This document shows positions 1 to 9,300 of a DNA stretch of 64,000 bases, in pieces. Numbering within the stretch: the first letter of the stretch is position 1; each line of letters starts with the position of its first letter. Under the pieces are notes generated by a model. That model was not told where the DNA came from. It saw only the letters and a list, made by a program, of their open reading frames with translations, and ran no database searches. The DNA lies in the NCBI GenBank assembly GCA_030704615.1, contig CM060731.1, positions 57,392,756-57,456,755 of the forward strand. Direction: 5' to 3'. Source of the DNA: Takakia lepidozioides. Taxonomy: Eukaryota > Streptophyta > Takakiopsida > Takakiales > Takakiaceae. Position numbers and translations under genes: made by a program.

Positions 1-236
1 TGGAACAACTTCTGGCCTGGACCCAATCAATTTGTTTCCAGTTGCAATCATGGAGCAAAAGAGAGCATGAGAGATCCCACTCACTAAAGTTTTAAAAATT
101 GACCTTCATCTTTGTAAAGGACGTCAACCGCAATTAGACATCACGAGCTGGATTGGACACCAACGTTGAGTTGGGAATTTGTCTGCAATGATTTGAAAGT
201 GAGCCACATAGAAGTCTTCCCAGAAGAATACCTGGG

Positions 237-453
237 AAATTTTTCATAGGCGTACTTGGAGACACTGTTAATAAGAGCAAGCTCCCCTGGAAGCATCAGT
301 CGGAGACTCGTTTCAAGTCCCTCAGGTACCTGCAAAAGCATACAGACAACGGCTCATCCACAGAAGAAGTACATCAATCAATTCAATGTTCACAATGGTC
401 ACAGCATTTACAGCAAAGACAGAAACTGTAGGGTTGCAATCCTGTAACACTTG
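237..453 (-). pseudogene. Histone H2B-like fragment, frameshifted
   Basis: Two overlapping minus-strand frames together resemble the H2B histone fold. The upstream frame has V-L-Q-x3-P ... VTIVNIELIDV, which lines up with the H2B stretch K-V-L-K-Q-V-H-P ... A-M-x-I-M-N-S-F-I-N-D-I-F. After a shift near 325 the other frame reads ETSLRLMLPGELA then S-V-S-K, matching the conserved H2B C-terminal part (Q-T-A-V-R-L-x-L-P-G-E-L-A then A-V-S-E-G). The basic N-terminal tail is not visible and a few residues are missing at the shift. Plant H2B genes are usually intronless, so a broken copy is the simplest reading; a diverged variant with an intron is possible. The match was recognised by eye only. Confidence 0.45.
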
Positions 454-724
454 CTCCGCACCTTTCCTGGAACCAAAGTCACGGGAGAGACAAAAACGAT
501 TACCTTTAGAAAAGCCCAAAACCAACGCCTTGTCTGTTAGGGCAGCGAACTCCAACTCAACATACACGTACTTGAGGTGTACTAGGTACAGGAGAAATAT
601 GCAGTGTATATGTTTAGATATACACGAAGTATACGCTGACCTTAGGTCAACTAGGGTTAGTTACGGGACATGAGACATGACTCATGTTTTTCATCCAAGT
701 CCCTGGGATGGGAATCTTATCCAG

Positions 725-890
725 AATCTTAAGCCCGGGCACTAGAATCTGTCCCGGACTTTTGGAACATTAAGCCCGGGATAGAGAATAGTTTAAGAAT
801 ATTCAAATCTTTTGGCCCGGGCTAGAGAATATCCTAGAGAATTTTAGAATCTTATGCCCGGGCTAGAGAATCTTGTCCCGGGCTTTTGGA
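725..890. repeat. Short CCCGGG-centred tandem repeat
   Basis: About six copies of a motif like GCCCGGGCTAGAGAAT or GTCCCGGGCTTTTGG lie 20-45 bp apart. The core CCCGGG is palindromic. No coding potential was recognised. It lies just left of the point (about 925) where similarity to PPR copies B and C starts. Confidence 0.6.
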
Positions 891-1078
891 AAATTTACTA
901 GTATGGGCCTTTTGGGCTTCCGTAAACGACACGACCACAAGGCGGTGGTCGATGTAGGGCCCTCACCCCTGCCACCTTGGAAGAGCACAGTATGTAATAT
1001 CCTCGTTGAAAGTTCGGTAAAAGCACACGTTTCTTGAGCAGAGTTTGGAGTTCGTTGTTCCTCATCGTGTAGAGCCCA

Positions 1079-4000
1079 ATGGAGCCCAAAACAACTTGCA
1101 TGAATGTTGTTGAAAGCTCACTAGCACCCCTCAGTAAAGGACCTTGTCAAAATGTTGATGCTGTCGGATTTTCGAGCACAAACCTCTACCTTGGAGCACG
1201 GAGCAGAGCTGGCATGAGTTTTTTAAAGATCCTTCACGATGGTGGGACAACCGCAATCGCAACTGCAATCGCAAGGTGTGGCTTTTTCTTAATGTACGAT
1301 GTGAAGAAGTTTGTCCATCCTGCAAATTTGGGCGCTTGGCTCGTACCATGATTTGGTATTCTTCCTGATGTTTACAAGGTTCTTGGGAGAGTCAGCTTGG
1401 TCTTAGCAGGCCGTGTTTCAATCTCTGTTTGCTCAGCTGCACCGTGGTGTTTCTCACAGACCAATCCGACATGACCTGACTACAGACACAAGCAGCACAC
1501 ACAAGAGGTCCTTTTGGGTTGATGGTCGGTCAAATCCTCCATGGGTCATGACACAAGGTCAAGGACAATGTGGTGAGGGCACCTTCTTCTTCGACCTATT
1601 TCAGCCTGTTTTGCCCTCTCATCAGACTCGGCCCTGAATTTGCATATTGAATATGGTGTCTGCATCCAATTTGAAGCCTTTCATTTGCCGTATGTTGCAG
1701 TGGATCTGTGGTGGTTTGGAATGACTTTGACAAGTTAGTGCCGATGTGGCAGCAGGAAAGTATCCAAAAACAGATAACAGAGATGAGGAGAAGCTCTGGA
1801 ATGAACACTTTTGCGACCCCAGTCAATGGTGGGACAATGGAGACAAAAAGGTGAATGCCTGTTGGAAGCAGACGCAAGTCAGCATAGGAACTAGTGTGAT
1901 AAGTATGGTTCGGGTGTTTGCTGGAAGAATTCTAGGCTGTCATTGTCTGTTGCTAGCAGCAAGGCAAGGATGTGTGCATGATTTGTGCAGAGGCATGGAT
2001 AGCTGAAGGAGCAGAGATGGAGTGTGGGTCCAGATTCATCCAAGAGGGCCGGATTGCAAGCTCCAGATTACCTATGACTCCCTGTGGAAGGATAGCTACA
2101 AGAAACCTGCATGGGTAGATGGTCAACTGGAAGCCGCAGCAGCATCGGCACAGTTGATAAAATCAGGCATTGCTCATGAAGGCACCTTTTTCAACATATT
2201 TCACCCTGTTTTTCCCTCTTATCAGAATCGGCCCTAAATTTTCATGCTGCAAGTTAGCTGGTTGAGTGAACATTAAATAGTTTGGAGTGACGTTGACATG
2301 ATACTGCCAATGTGACAACAGGAAAGTATCCAGAAACAGGTAACAGAGAGGAGAAGCTGTGGAATGAATACTTTTCTGACCCCAGTCAATGGTGGGACAA
2401 TCGAGGCAAAAAGGTGAATGCCTGTTGGATTAGAGAGAGTAGCAGATGCAATTGAGCATAGGAACTAGTGTGATAAGTTGAGTTGGGTGTTTCCTAGAAC
2501 AAATCTAGGCTGTCATTGTCAGCTGCTAGCAGCAAGGCAAGGATGTATGCATGATTTGTGCAGAGGCATGGATAGCTGAAGGAGCAGGGATAGAGTGTGG
2601 GTCCAGATTCATCCAAGAGGGCCAGATTTCAAGCACAAGGTTCCTATGACTCCCTGTGGAAGGATAGCTACAAGAAACCTGCATGGGTAGATGGTCAACT
2701 GGAAGCCGCAGCAGCATCGGCACAATTGATAAAACCAGGCACTGCTCATTAAGGCACCTTCTTCAACACATTTCACCCTGTTTTTCCCTCTTATCAGAAT
2801 CGGCCCTAAATGTCCATTTTGAATTCTGCAAGTTAGCTGGTTGAGTGAATCTAGTTTGGAGTGACTTTGACATGATACCGCCAATGTGACAACAGGAAAG
2901 TATCGAAAAACAGGTAACAGAGACGAGGAGAAGCTGTGGAGTGAATACTTTTCTGACCCCAGTCAATGGTGGGACAACCGAGGCCAAAAGGTGAATGCCT
3001 GTTAGATTACAGAGAGTAACAGACTTAATTCAGCATAGGAACTAGTGTGATAAGCTGAGTTGGGTGTTTCCTAGAGCAAATCTAGGCTGTCATTGTCACT
3101 GCTAGCAGCAAGGCAAGGATGAATGCATGATTTGTGCAGAGGCATGGATAGCTGAAGGAGCAGGGGTAGAGTGTGGGTACAGATTCATCCAAGAGGGCCA
3201 GATTTCAAGCACAAGATTACCTATGATTCCCTGTGGCTCAATAGCTACAAGAAACCTGCATGGGTAGATGGTCAACTAAAGGCAGCAGCTGCAGCGGCAC
3301 AGTTGATAAAATCAGGCACCTCAACCATGACCACAGCTTCTGGAAGAGGATCAAGAGAGGGAGTCCACAGTGCGTCTTCTGGCACTTCTGGGCATGTGAA
3401 GATGCTTTGTGAGGCAGGCAGACTGAAAGAGGCTCTACAGACTTTAAACCAAGGAGGAATTTCAGCAGATTCAGAAACGTATGTCTGTCTCTTGCATAAG
3501 TGCATCAAGGTGAGAGGCCTGGAAGCTGGAAAGCAGGTGCACACTCACATTATCCAAAGTGGATTCACGCCAAATGTTTTTCTCCTCAACACCCTTGTCA
3601 ACATGTATGTTAAGTGCGGGAGCATCATGGATGCTCACCAAGTGTTCAACAGAATGCCTCAACGATCTTTGATCACGTGGAATATAATGTTGGCAGGATT
3701 TACCAAGCATGGGTGTGGTAGGAATGCTTTGGAGACCTATGAGCAAATGATGGGGGAAGGGGTGAAGCCCGACCACATCACGTTTGTGTGCGTTTGCAGT
3801 GCGTGTGCAAGCCTGGCAGCCCTGGAAAAGGGGAAAGAGGTGCATGGCGACATTGTCAGAGCTGGAATCGTACCAGATGTGATCCTGAACAATACCCTCG
3901 TGGACATGTATGCCAAATGTGGGAGCATTGAGCATGCAAAGCGAGTGTTTGACAATATGGCTGAACGAAATGTGGTGTCGTGGAACACGATGCTTGCAGG

Positions 4001-6410
4001 GTATGCACAGCAGGGGCGCGGGATGGAGGCTTTGGAGACATATGAGCAAATGATGGGGGAAGGGGTGAAGCCCGACCACATCACATTTGTGTGCGTTTGC
4101 AGTGCGTGTGCAAGCCTGGCAGCCCTGGAAAAGGGCAAAGAGGTGCATGGCGACATCGTCAGAGCTGGAATTGTACCAGATATGATCCTGAACACTGCCC
4201 TGGTCGACATGTATGCCAAATGTGGGAGCATCGAGGATGCAAAAGGAGTGTTCAGCAATATGGTTGAACTAAATGTGGTGTCGTGGAACGCGATGCTTGC
4301 AGGGTATGCACAGCAGGGGCGCGGCATGGAGGCTTTGGAGACGTATGAGCAAATGATGTGCGAAGGGGTGAAGCCCGACCACATCACGTTTGTGTGCGTT
4401 TGCAGTGCGTGTGCAAGCCTGGCAGCCCTGGAAAAGGGCAAAGAGGTGCATGGTGACATCGTCAGAGCTGGAATTGTACCAGATGTGATCCTGAACAATA
4501 CCCTCGTGGACATGTATACCAAATGTGGGTGCATCGAGGATGCAAAGGGAGTGTTCGACAGTATGGCTGAACGAGATGTGGTGTCGTGGAGTTCGATGAT
4601 TGCAGGATATGCACAGCAGGGGTGCGGGATGGAGGCTTTGGAGACGTATGAGCAAATGATGGGGGAAGGGGTGAAGCCCAACCACGTCACATTTGTCTGC
4701 GTTTGCAATGCGTGTGCAAGCCTGGCAGCCCTGGAAAAGGGCAAGGAGGTGCATGGCGACATCGTCAGAGCTGGAATTGTACCAAATGTCATCCTGAACA
4801 CTGCCCTGGTGGACATGTATGCCAAATGTGGGAGCATCGAGGATGCAAAGGGACTGTTCAACAATATGGCTGAACGAAATGTGGTGTCGTGGAACGCGAT
4901 GCTTGCAGGGTATGCACAGCAGGGGTGCGGGATGGATGCTTTGGAGACGTATGAGCAAATGATGTGCGAAGGGGTGAAGCCCGACCACATCACGTTTGTG
5001 TGCGTTTCCAGAGTGTGTGCAAGCCTGGCAGCCCTGGAAAAGGGCAAAGAGGTGCATGGCGACATCGTCAGAGCTGGAGTTGTACCAGATGTGATCCTGA
5101 ACACTGCCCTGGTGGACATGTATGCCAAATGTGGGAGCATCGAGGATGCAAAGGGAGTGTTCAACAATATGGCTGAACGAAATGTAGTGTCGTGGAACGC
5201 GATGCTTGCAGGGTATGCACAGCAGGGGCGCGGGATGGAGGCTTTGGAGACGTATGAGCAAATGATGGGGGAAGGCGTGAAGCCCGACCATATCACATTT
5301 GTGTGCGTTTGCAGTGCGTGTGCAAGCCTGGCAGCCCTGGAAAAGGGCAAAGAGGTGCATGGTGACATCGTTAGAGCTGGAATTGTTCCAGATGTGATCC
5401 TGAACACTGCCCTGGTGGACATGTATGCCAAATGTGGGTGCATCGAGGATGCAAAGGGAGTGTTCGACAATATGGCTGAACGTAATCTGGTGTCATGGAG
5501 TGCGATGATCGCAGGGTATGCACAGCATGGTTGTCATAGGGAGGTCGTGCAACTATTTGAAGGAATGCAAAAGAACGGCTTGAAGCCGGACAGTATCACC
5601 TTTATATGTGTTCTCTCTGCATGCAGCCACGCTGGCCTACTGAATGAAGGAAGACGCTACTTTGATTCCCTGAGTCAAGATCATGGTGTCTCTCCGACAG
5701 TAAAGCACTTTGGCTGCATGGTGGACCTTCTTGGACGTGCGGGACAACTGGATGAGGCAGTGGACCTGATTAATAAAATGCCAATCAATCCAGATGCTGT
5801 GGTGTGGAAGGCCTTGCTTGGTGCCTGCAGAATCCATGGCAATGTGGAGATGGCTGAACGTGCGGCAACATCTATCCTCAAGTCGGATGAACAGGATGCC
5901 GCGACTTATGTGTTGCTCTCAAACATCTATGCTGCAGCTGGCAGGTGGGATGATACTGCAAAGGTGAGAAGAATGATGAAGGTCAGAGGGGTTAGAAAGG
6001 AGCCAGGTCGATGCTGCATTGAGGTTGGCAACAGGGTGCACAGCTTCGTTGTAGATGACAAGTTGCATCCCAGAATTAAGGATATCCATGCTGAGCTGAG
6101 AAGATTGTCTGGGCAGATGAAGGAGGCAGGGTATGTGCCTGACACGCGCTTCGTATTGCACAATGTAGGGGAGGAGGAAAAGGAATTTTCTCTTTGCCAC
6201 CACAGTGAGAAGCTGGCCATTGGTTTTGGGCTGATCAGCACGACCCCTAGGACACCACTCCGTCTCATCAAGAATCTTCGAGTGTGTGGTGACTGCCACA
6301 CCTCCACCAAATTCATCTCAAAGATTGTTGGCCGAGCAATTGTTGTACGGGACGCTAACCGCTTTCACCACTTTGAAGATGGGATTTGTTCTTGTGGGGA
6401 TTACTGGTGA
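1079..6410 (+). CDS. PDF-motif + PLS-class PPR protein with E and DYW domains, copy A
   Basis: Proposed exons: 1079-1300 (ATG start), 1410-1572, one 95-nt exon (2896-2990 is nearest), and 3183-6410. Introns begin GTGAAG, GTGAGG and GTGAAT and end in AG; the summed length is a whole number of codons, about 1235 aa. The large exon is open further 5' only with GTG as first codon, and that stretch reads as a splice acceptor (GTGTGGGTACAG). In order: half PDF motif (FWVDGRSNPPWV), PDF motif split across the last intron (DPSQWWDNR, then RGPDFKHK, LW, PAWV), a spacer with the first L and S motifs, six near-identical PPR triplets, a final L2/S2 pair, E region, and DYW domain with HSE, CGDCH and a C-terminal CSCGDYW. 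DYW proteins deaminate specific organellar cytidines; PDF motifs are known from OSB single-stranded DNA-binding proteins. Certain as PPR-DYW; the exon chain upstream is inference. Confidence 0.85.
1410..1572 (+). other. Exon with half PDF motif (copy A)
   Basis: A 163-nt segment between TCTTAGCAG and GTGAGG. It encodes FWVDGRSNPPWVMTQ, which resembles the C-terminal half of a PDF motif (LW..NPPWV..Q). It starts in phase 0 and leaves one base, which completes a glycine codon with the first two bases (GA) of the 95-nt exons. Counterparts are 27643-27805 (163 nt) and 57503-57668 (166 nt, one codon longer), so length changes preserve frame. The sequence after the donor is homologous to sequence after the second exon of each PDF cassette, so this is the founder-like end of the tandem array. 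Confidence 0.5.
1756..2237 (+). other. PDF cassette 1 of copy A (two exons, decayed)
   Basis: First exon 1756-1850 (95 nt) encodes E-K-L-W-N-E-H-F-C-D-P-S-Q-W-W-D-N-G, with Gly where an Arg is usual. Intron 1851-2033 runs GTGAAT..CAG. The second exon from 2034 has P-D-C-K in place of P-D-F-K, then SYKKPAWVDGQL, and stays open to a stop at 2237. The cassette lies 566 bp before the next. It could act as an alternative last exon giving a short PDF-only product, because the sequence after its QLIKSG has ATGAAGG where the upstream half-PDF exon has a GTGAGG donor. Substitutions at the conserved Arg and Phe suggest relaxed constraint. Confidence 0.5.
2322..2830 (+). pseudogene. PDF cassette 2 of copy A (broken)
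   Basis: First exon 2322-2413 is 92 nt, three shorter than the usual 95, so the frame is kept and DPSQWWDNRGKK is intact. Intron 2414-2606 runs GTGAAT..CAG. The second exon from 2607 starts well (R-G-P-D-F-K-H-K) but has lost one base in the following ITYDSLW stretch, which shifts the frame. The first half could still serve as an alternative exon; the second half could not encode a PDF motif. Confidence 0.55.
3801..5618 (+). repeat. Six tandem 303-bp PPR triplet units (copy A)
   Basis: GTGCAAGCCTGGCAGCCCTG recurs with unit starts at 3801, 4104, 4407, 4710, 5013 and 5316, exactly 303 bp (101 codons) apart with no indels. Each unit encodes an L, an S and a P motif. Units differ at few residues, mainly MYAKCG(S/C)IE, N-T-A/N-N-T, N-A-M/S-A-M and A-E-R-N/D. 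Such uniformity is unusual for PLS proteins, whose repeats normally diverge strongly, and implies recent unequal exchange or gene conversion. Confidence 0.95.
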
Positions 6411-7240
6411 AAGGATGTTTTCTTGGAAAGATGCGAGTGTCTTGCTTCATTCATTGATCTGTGTAGCTACTCAGATCATCCACCATTTCCTGAGAGTATT
6501 GACCATGATGTACTGTTGAGTGCATTTCCTGTGGCATATCCACGGGAAATGATAGTGGGGTCTACCCGGCATAGGTGGAAGTCAGCCCATAATTGCACTT
6601 GACTGAAGGGCTGATATTGGACTGACTTTGGTGACAGTGGATGGAAATCAGAGTGCTGTCCTAATTCTGGGTTTGGGTGGTGGAGCTTCTCCAAAGCTTG
6701 AAGATGGAAGTGAATACGTATTTTGATGAGCTTGATTAGATATGCACAAGTTTGTTCAGCATCTTAAATTTGCACATGTTCGTTTGTTTCTTGTTGTGTT
6801 TGGATGGAGCCCTTGACGAACTTGCATGAACATTGTGAAAAGCTAGCCTTAACCCACCAAGATCCAATCCCATGGTGGCTGCTTGAAAGTTCATATAGTG
6901 ATTGTAAGGGTATTTGGGTATGTTGTTATTGATTGATGCAGCTTGACTCCCTCACACTATAACACTGGTTGTGCATGTTGGAGTTCAAGGTTGGGGGACA
7001 TAGGGCACCCACTTGAGAACACAATTGCTACAGTTGGATGCCATATTTGGGAGCATGTATGAAACAACTATGCATAGTTTCATGCAACAATAAGCGATAC
7101 TGCCAGCAACGCATGTCTCTACGGTGGTGGGACTCCCAGTCTCCTCAGTAAGGAAAAAAGAGCTTTGTCTCATAAGGTAGGGTTTATAAAGGGAGGGAGA
7201 GAGAGGCTTCCCTGTTCTACCAAGGTATAGGGTCAGATGC
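6411..7240 (+). other. 3' flank of PPR copy A
   Basis: No gene was recognised. Up to about 7155 the sequence is conserved with the 3' flanks of copies B and C (53575-52850 and 24291-23800), so it probably includes the 3' UTR. Small open frames here are not conserved in a coding manner. Confidence 0.6.
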
Positions 7241-7429
7241 CTAAGAGGCGTAGAATTCAGCGTTGGGCTTCTGCACTGTTAAGGGTTTCTTGCATGAACA
7301 AGAGGTAAGAAAAGTTTGGATGCTCATTGTGAAGCTAACTGACGTTTTAAATATTCCATCCATGGTGGATGGATGATGGATGGATGAGATATTGAAGGAG
7401 AGGTTAAAAATAATGCGGGTGGTCAAGAA

Positions 7430-8275
7430 GAGGCCCAAAAACATGATCTCTCATTGTGAAACAGGCAAAGGTTTTTGTTAATGTAGATGAGGTGAAAATT
7501 AAACAGATGGTCATTTTCAAGCTTATTTAGGCTTTGTTTGTGAAGAAGAGGTGAAACAAAATGAGCGGTTTATTGTGGAACTTGTTCGGGTTTTTGTTAT
7601 TGAAGAAGAGGTGAAAAAAAAACACATGGTCATCGTGAATGCTTATTTAGGGTTTGTTCGTGAAGAAGAGGAGAAAAACAAATTGAGCTATCATTGTGAA
7701 ACTTGTTCAGGTTTTTGTTATTGAAGAAGAGGTGAAAAAAAAATTAGATGATCATCATGAATGCTTATTTAGGGTTTGTTTGTGAAGAAGAGGTGAAAAA
7801 CAGATTGAGCTATCATTGTGAAACTTGTTCAGGTTTTTGTTATTGAAGAAGAGGTGAAAACAAAATCAGATGGTCATCATGAATGCTTATTTAGGGTTTG
7901 TTAGTGAAGAAGAGGTGAAAAACAATTGAGCTCTCATTGTCAAATTTGTTCAGGTTTCTGTTATTGAAGAAGAAGAGAAAAAAAAATCAGATGGTCATCA
8001 TGAATGCTTAATTAGGTTTGTTTGTGAAGAAGAGGTGAAAAAAATTGAGCTCTCATTGTCAAACTTGTGCAGGTTTCTGTTATTGAAGAAGAGGTGGAAA
8101 AAAAATCAGATGGTCATCATGAATGTTGATGCAACGTTTGTTTGTGAAGAGAAGGTGGAAAACAAATGAGCTGTAAGCTTATTCAGGTTTGGGTTATTGA
8201 AGAAGAGGAGAAAAAAATTCAGGTGGTCATCATGAATGATTCTTTAGAGTTTGTTTGAGAAGAGGAGGTGAAAAA
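7430..8275. repeat. Minisatellite, ~60-bp period
   Basis: About 14 copies of a unit built around GAAGAAGAGGTGAAAA recur every ~60 bp. Two half-types alternate: one with TCAGATGGTCATCATGAATG and one with TGAGCTCTCATTGTGAAACT, so the higher-order period is ~120 bp. One more partial unit lies at 8660-8715 beyond an intervening reverse transcriptase fragment. The array is not open in any frame. Confidence 0.85.
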
Positions 8276-8277
8276 AT

Positions 8278-8650
8278 AATGAGGAAGTCATCTAAAAATT
8301 CTCAAAAGATATCATTCATCATGTGTTGAAAAATTGCTAGAGCATTTGTAAGACCGAAAGGCATAACACTGTATTCGAAATGTCCGTATCTTGTGCGAAA
8401 AACAGTCTTCTATTTGTCTCCTTCTTTTATTCGTACAAGGTTGTAAGCTCCTCTCAAGTCGATCTTTGTGAAAAAATTTGCTCGTCCAAGTTGTTTGAGG
8501 AGTCCGGAAATCAGCGGTAGTGGGTAACGATTTTTTATAGTGACTTTGTTGAGCCCATGATAGTCCACACACATGCGTAACGATCCGTTCTTCTTCTTCA
8601 CAAATAAGATAGGTGCTCCCGCATGTGATTTCGAATGTCAAATAAAATTA
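8278..8650 (-). pseudogene. Ty3/gypsy reverse transcriptase fragment
   Basis: The minus strand encodes the fingers/palm part of a gypsy reverse transcriptase: [18 protein letters not shown]-x-G-L-N-K, [12 protein letters not shown] (motif A, catalytic Asp in KIDLR), then [18 protein letters not shown] and HMMNDIF-x-EFLDD. Two in-frame stops replace Trp after EGDK and Arg after NDIF. The YxDD box, RNase H and other domains are absent. It sits inside the 60-bp minisatellite, whose units resume at its right end. It belongs to a different gypsy lineage from the element at 29540-42586. Confidence 0.85.
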
Positions 8651-8739
8651 TTTGACGCAATGTTTTTGAAGAGGAGGTGAAAAAAGAAAATGAGCTTTCA
8701 TAGTGAGACTTGGCCATGTTTGGCAGGCCCGCGAACAAA

Positions 8740-8800
8740 AAACCTCTTTTTTTTTTTTTTTTTTTTTTGGGCGGGGCGGGGGGGGGGGTGGGGGCAGAAG
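8740..8800. repeat. Poly-T tract followed by G-rich tract
   Basis: A run of about 22 T is followed by GGGCGGGGCGGGGGGG. Read on the minus strand it is a C-rich stretch ending in poly-A, which could mark the tail of a retroposed sequence, but no body was recognised. Low complexity also makes assembly error possible. Confidence 0.6.
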
Positions 8801-9039
8801 TGGTGTGCGTTGATGCACACAGTTTTAGAGGCTCGTAAACCAACCCGATGAAAAAAACGACCTTTTATAACGAGACATCGTCAGCTTGTCCTTATTGAAG
8901 AACTGTGTATAGATGTTCTACAAACAAGGCAGCCCTTTTGGACATGGCGAAAAATCGCAACATATGCAACACTACTCGCTATTGCCAATGTCTCGCTGCA
9001 AAAGTTTCAGTACCTCACCAGGACCAAGTGTCGCTTGGG

Positions 9040-9300
9040 GAATGATTTGGTCTCTTTTGGGATCACAATACATCCTGCGCAAAAAGATGTAGTAAGATGC
9101 TTGCAGGGAACCCCCATTTTCCTCTCTTCCCTAGAGCTTCCTCACGCATGCACACGACATCGGACAGGTGCACCCTGGAAAATTGCCCACCATCACCTGA
9201 TAGGCCATGTCATGCAAAACAGACCCAAATGTGACCAAAGTACAAACCCGTCCATACCCAGGTGAAGGTACTTCCATAGTTCTTGTTACCCGAGCCTGAA
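9040..9300 (-). pseudogene. SWIM zinc finger of MULE-like transposase (M1)
   Basis: Reads PGYGRVCTLVTFGSVLHD, then AYQVMVGNFPGCTCP. After a stop and a 1-bp shift the C-K-H half follows, completing the SWIM pattern C-x-C-x(n)-C-x-H, then a stretch like MYCDPKRDQ. The same order is nearly intact at 43540-43745 (NCTCPNSVTM..WVPCKHLYY). SWIM fingers typically follow the transposase core in Mutator-like proteins. Confidence 0.65.

Larger units (their letters stand above)
925..7155 (+). repeat. Duplicated PPR/PDF block, copy A
   Basis: This stretch matches the reverse complement of about 58140-52850 (copy C) and 28270-23800 (copy B), from the upstream region through the 3' flank of the PPR gene. 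The left break is near 925 (before the CGACACGACCAC stretch). The right break is near 7155, after a shared segment ending around CTCAGTAA. Unlike B and C, copy A has no inverted duplicate of its 5' part within the window. Confidence 0.8.

Noticed and set aside
898-1101. Minus-strand ORF before copy A
   Set aside because: It overlaps the conserved upstream region of the PPR gene and is not kept open in copies B and C.
3171-3182. Start of the PPR-DYW protein at 3171
   Set aside because: The first codon there is GTG, not ATG, and the same GTGTGGGT(A/C)CAG precedes every second PDF exon. It reads as a splice acceptor.
3737-5470. Long antisense open frames across the PPR arrays (also at 54434-56212 plus and 25179-26315 plus)
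   Set aside because: They are frames opposite near-identical repeats; absence of stops in one unit is copied to all. They encode no known domain and follow the sense repeat period.
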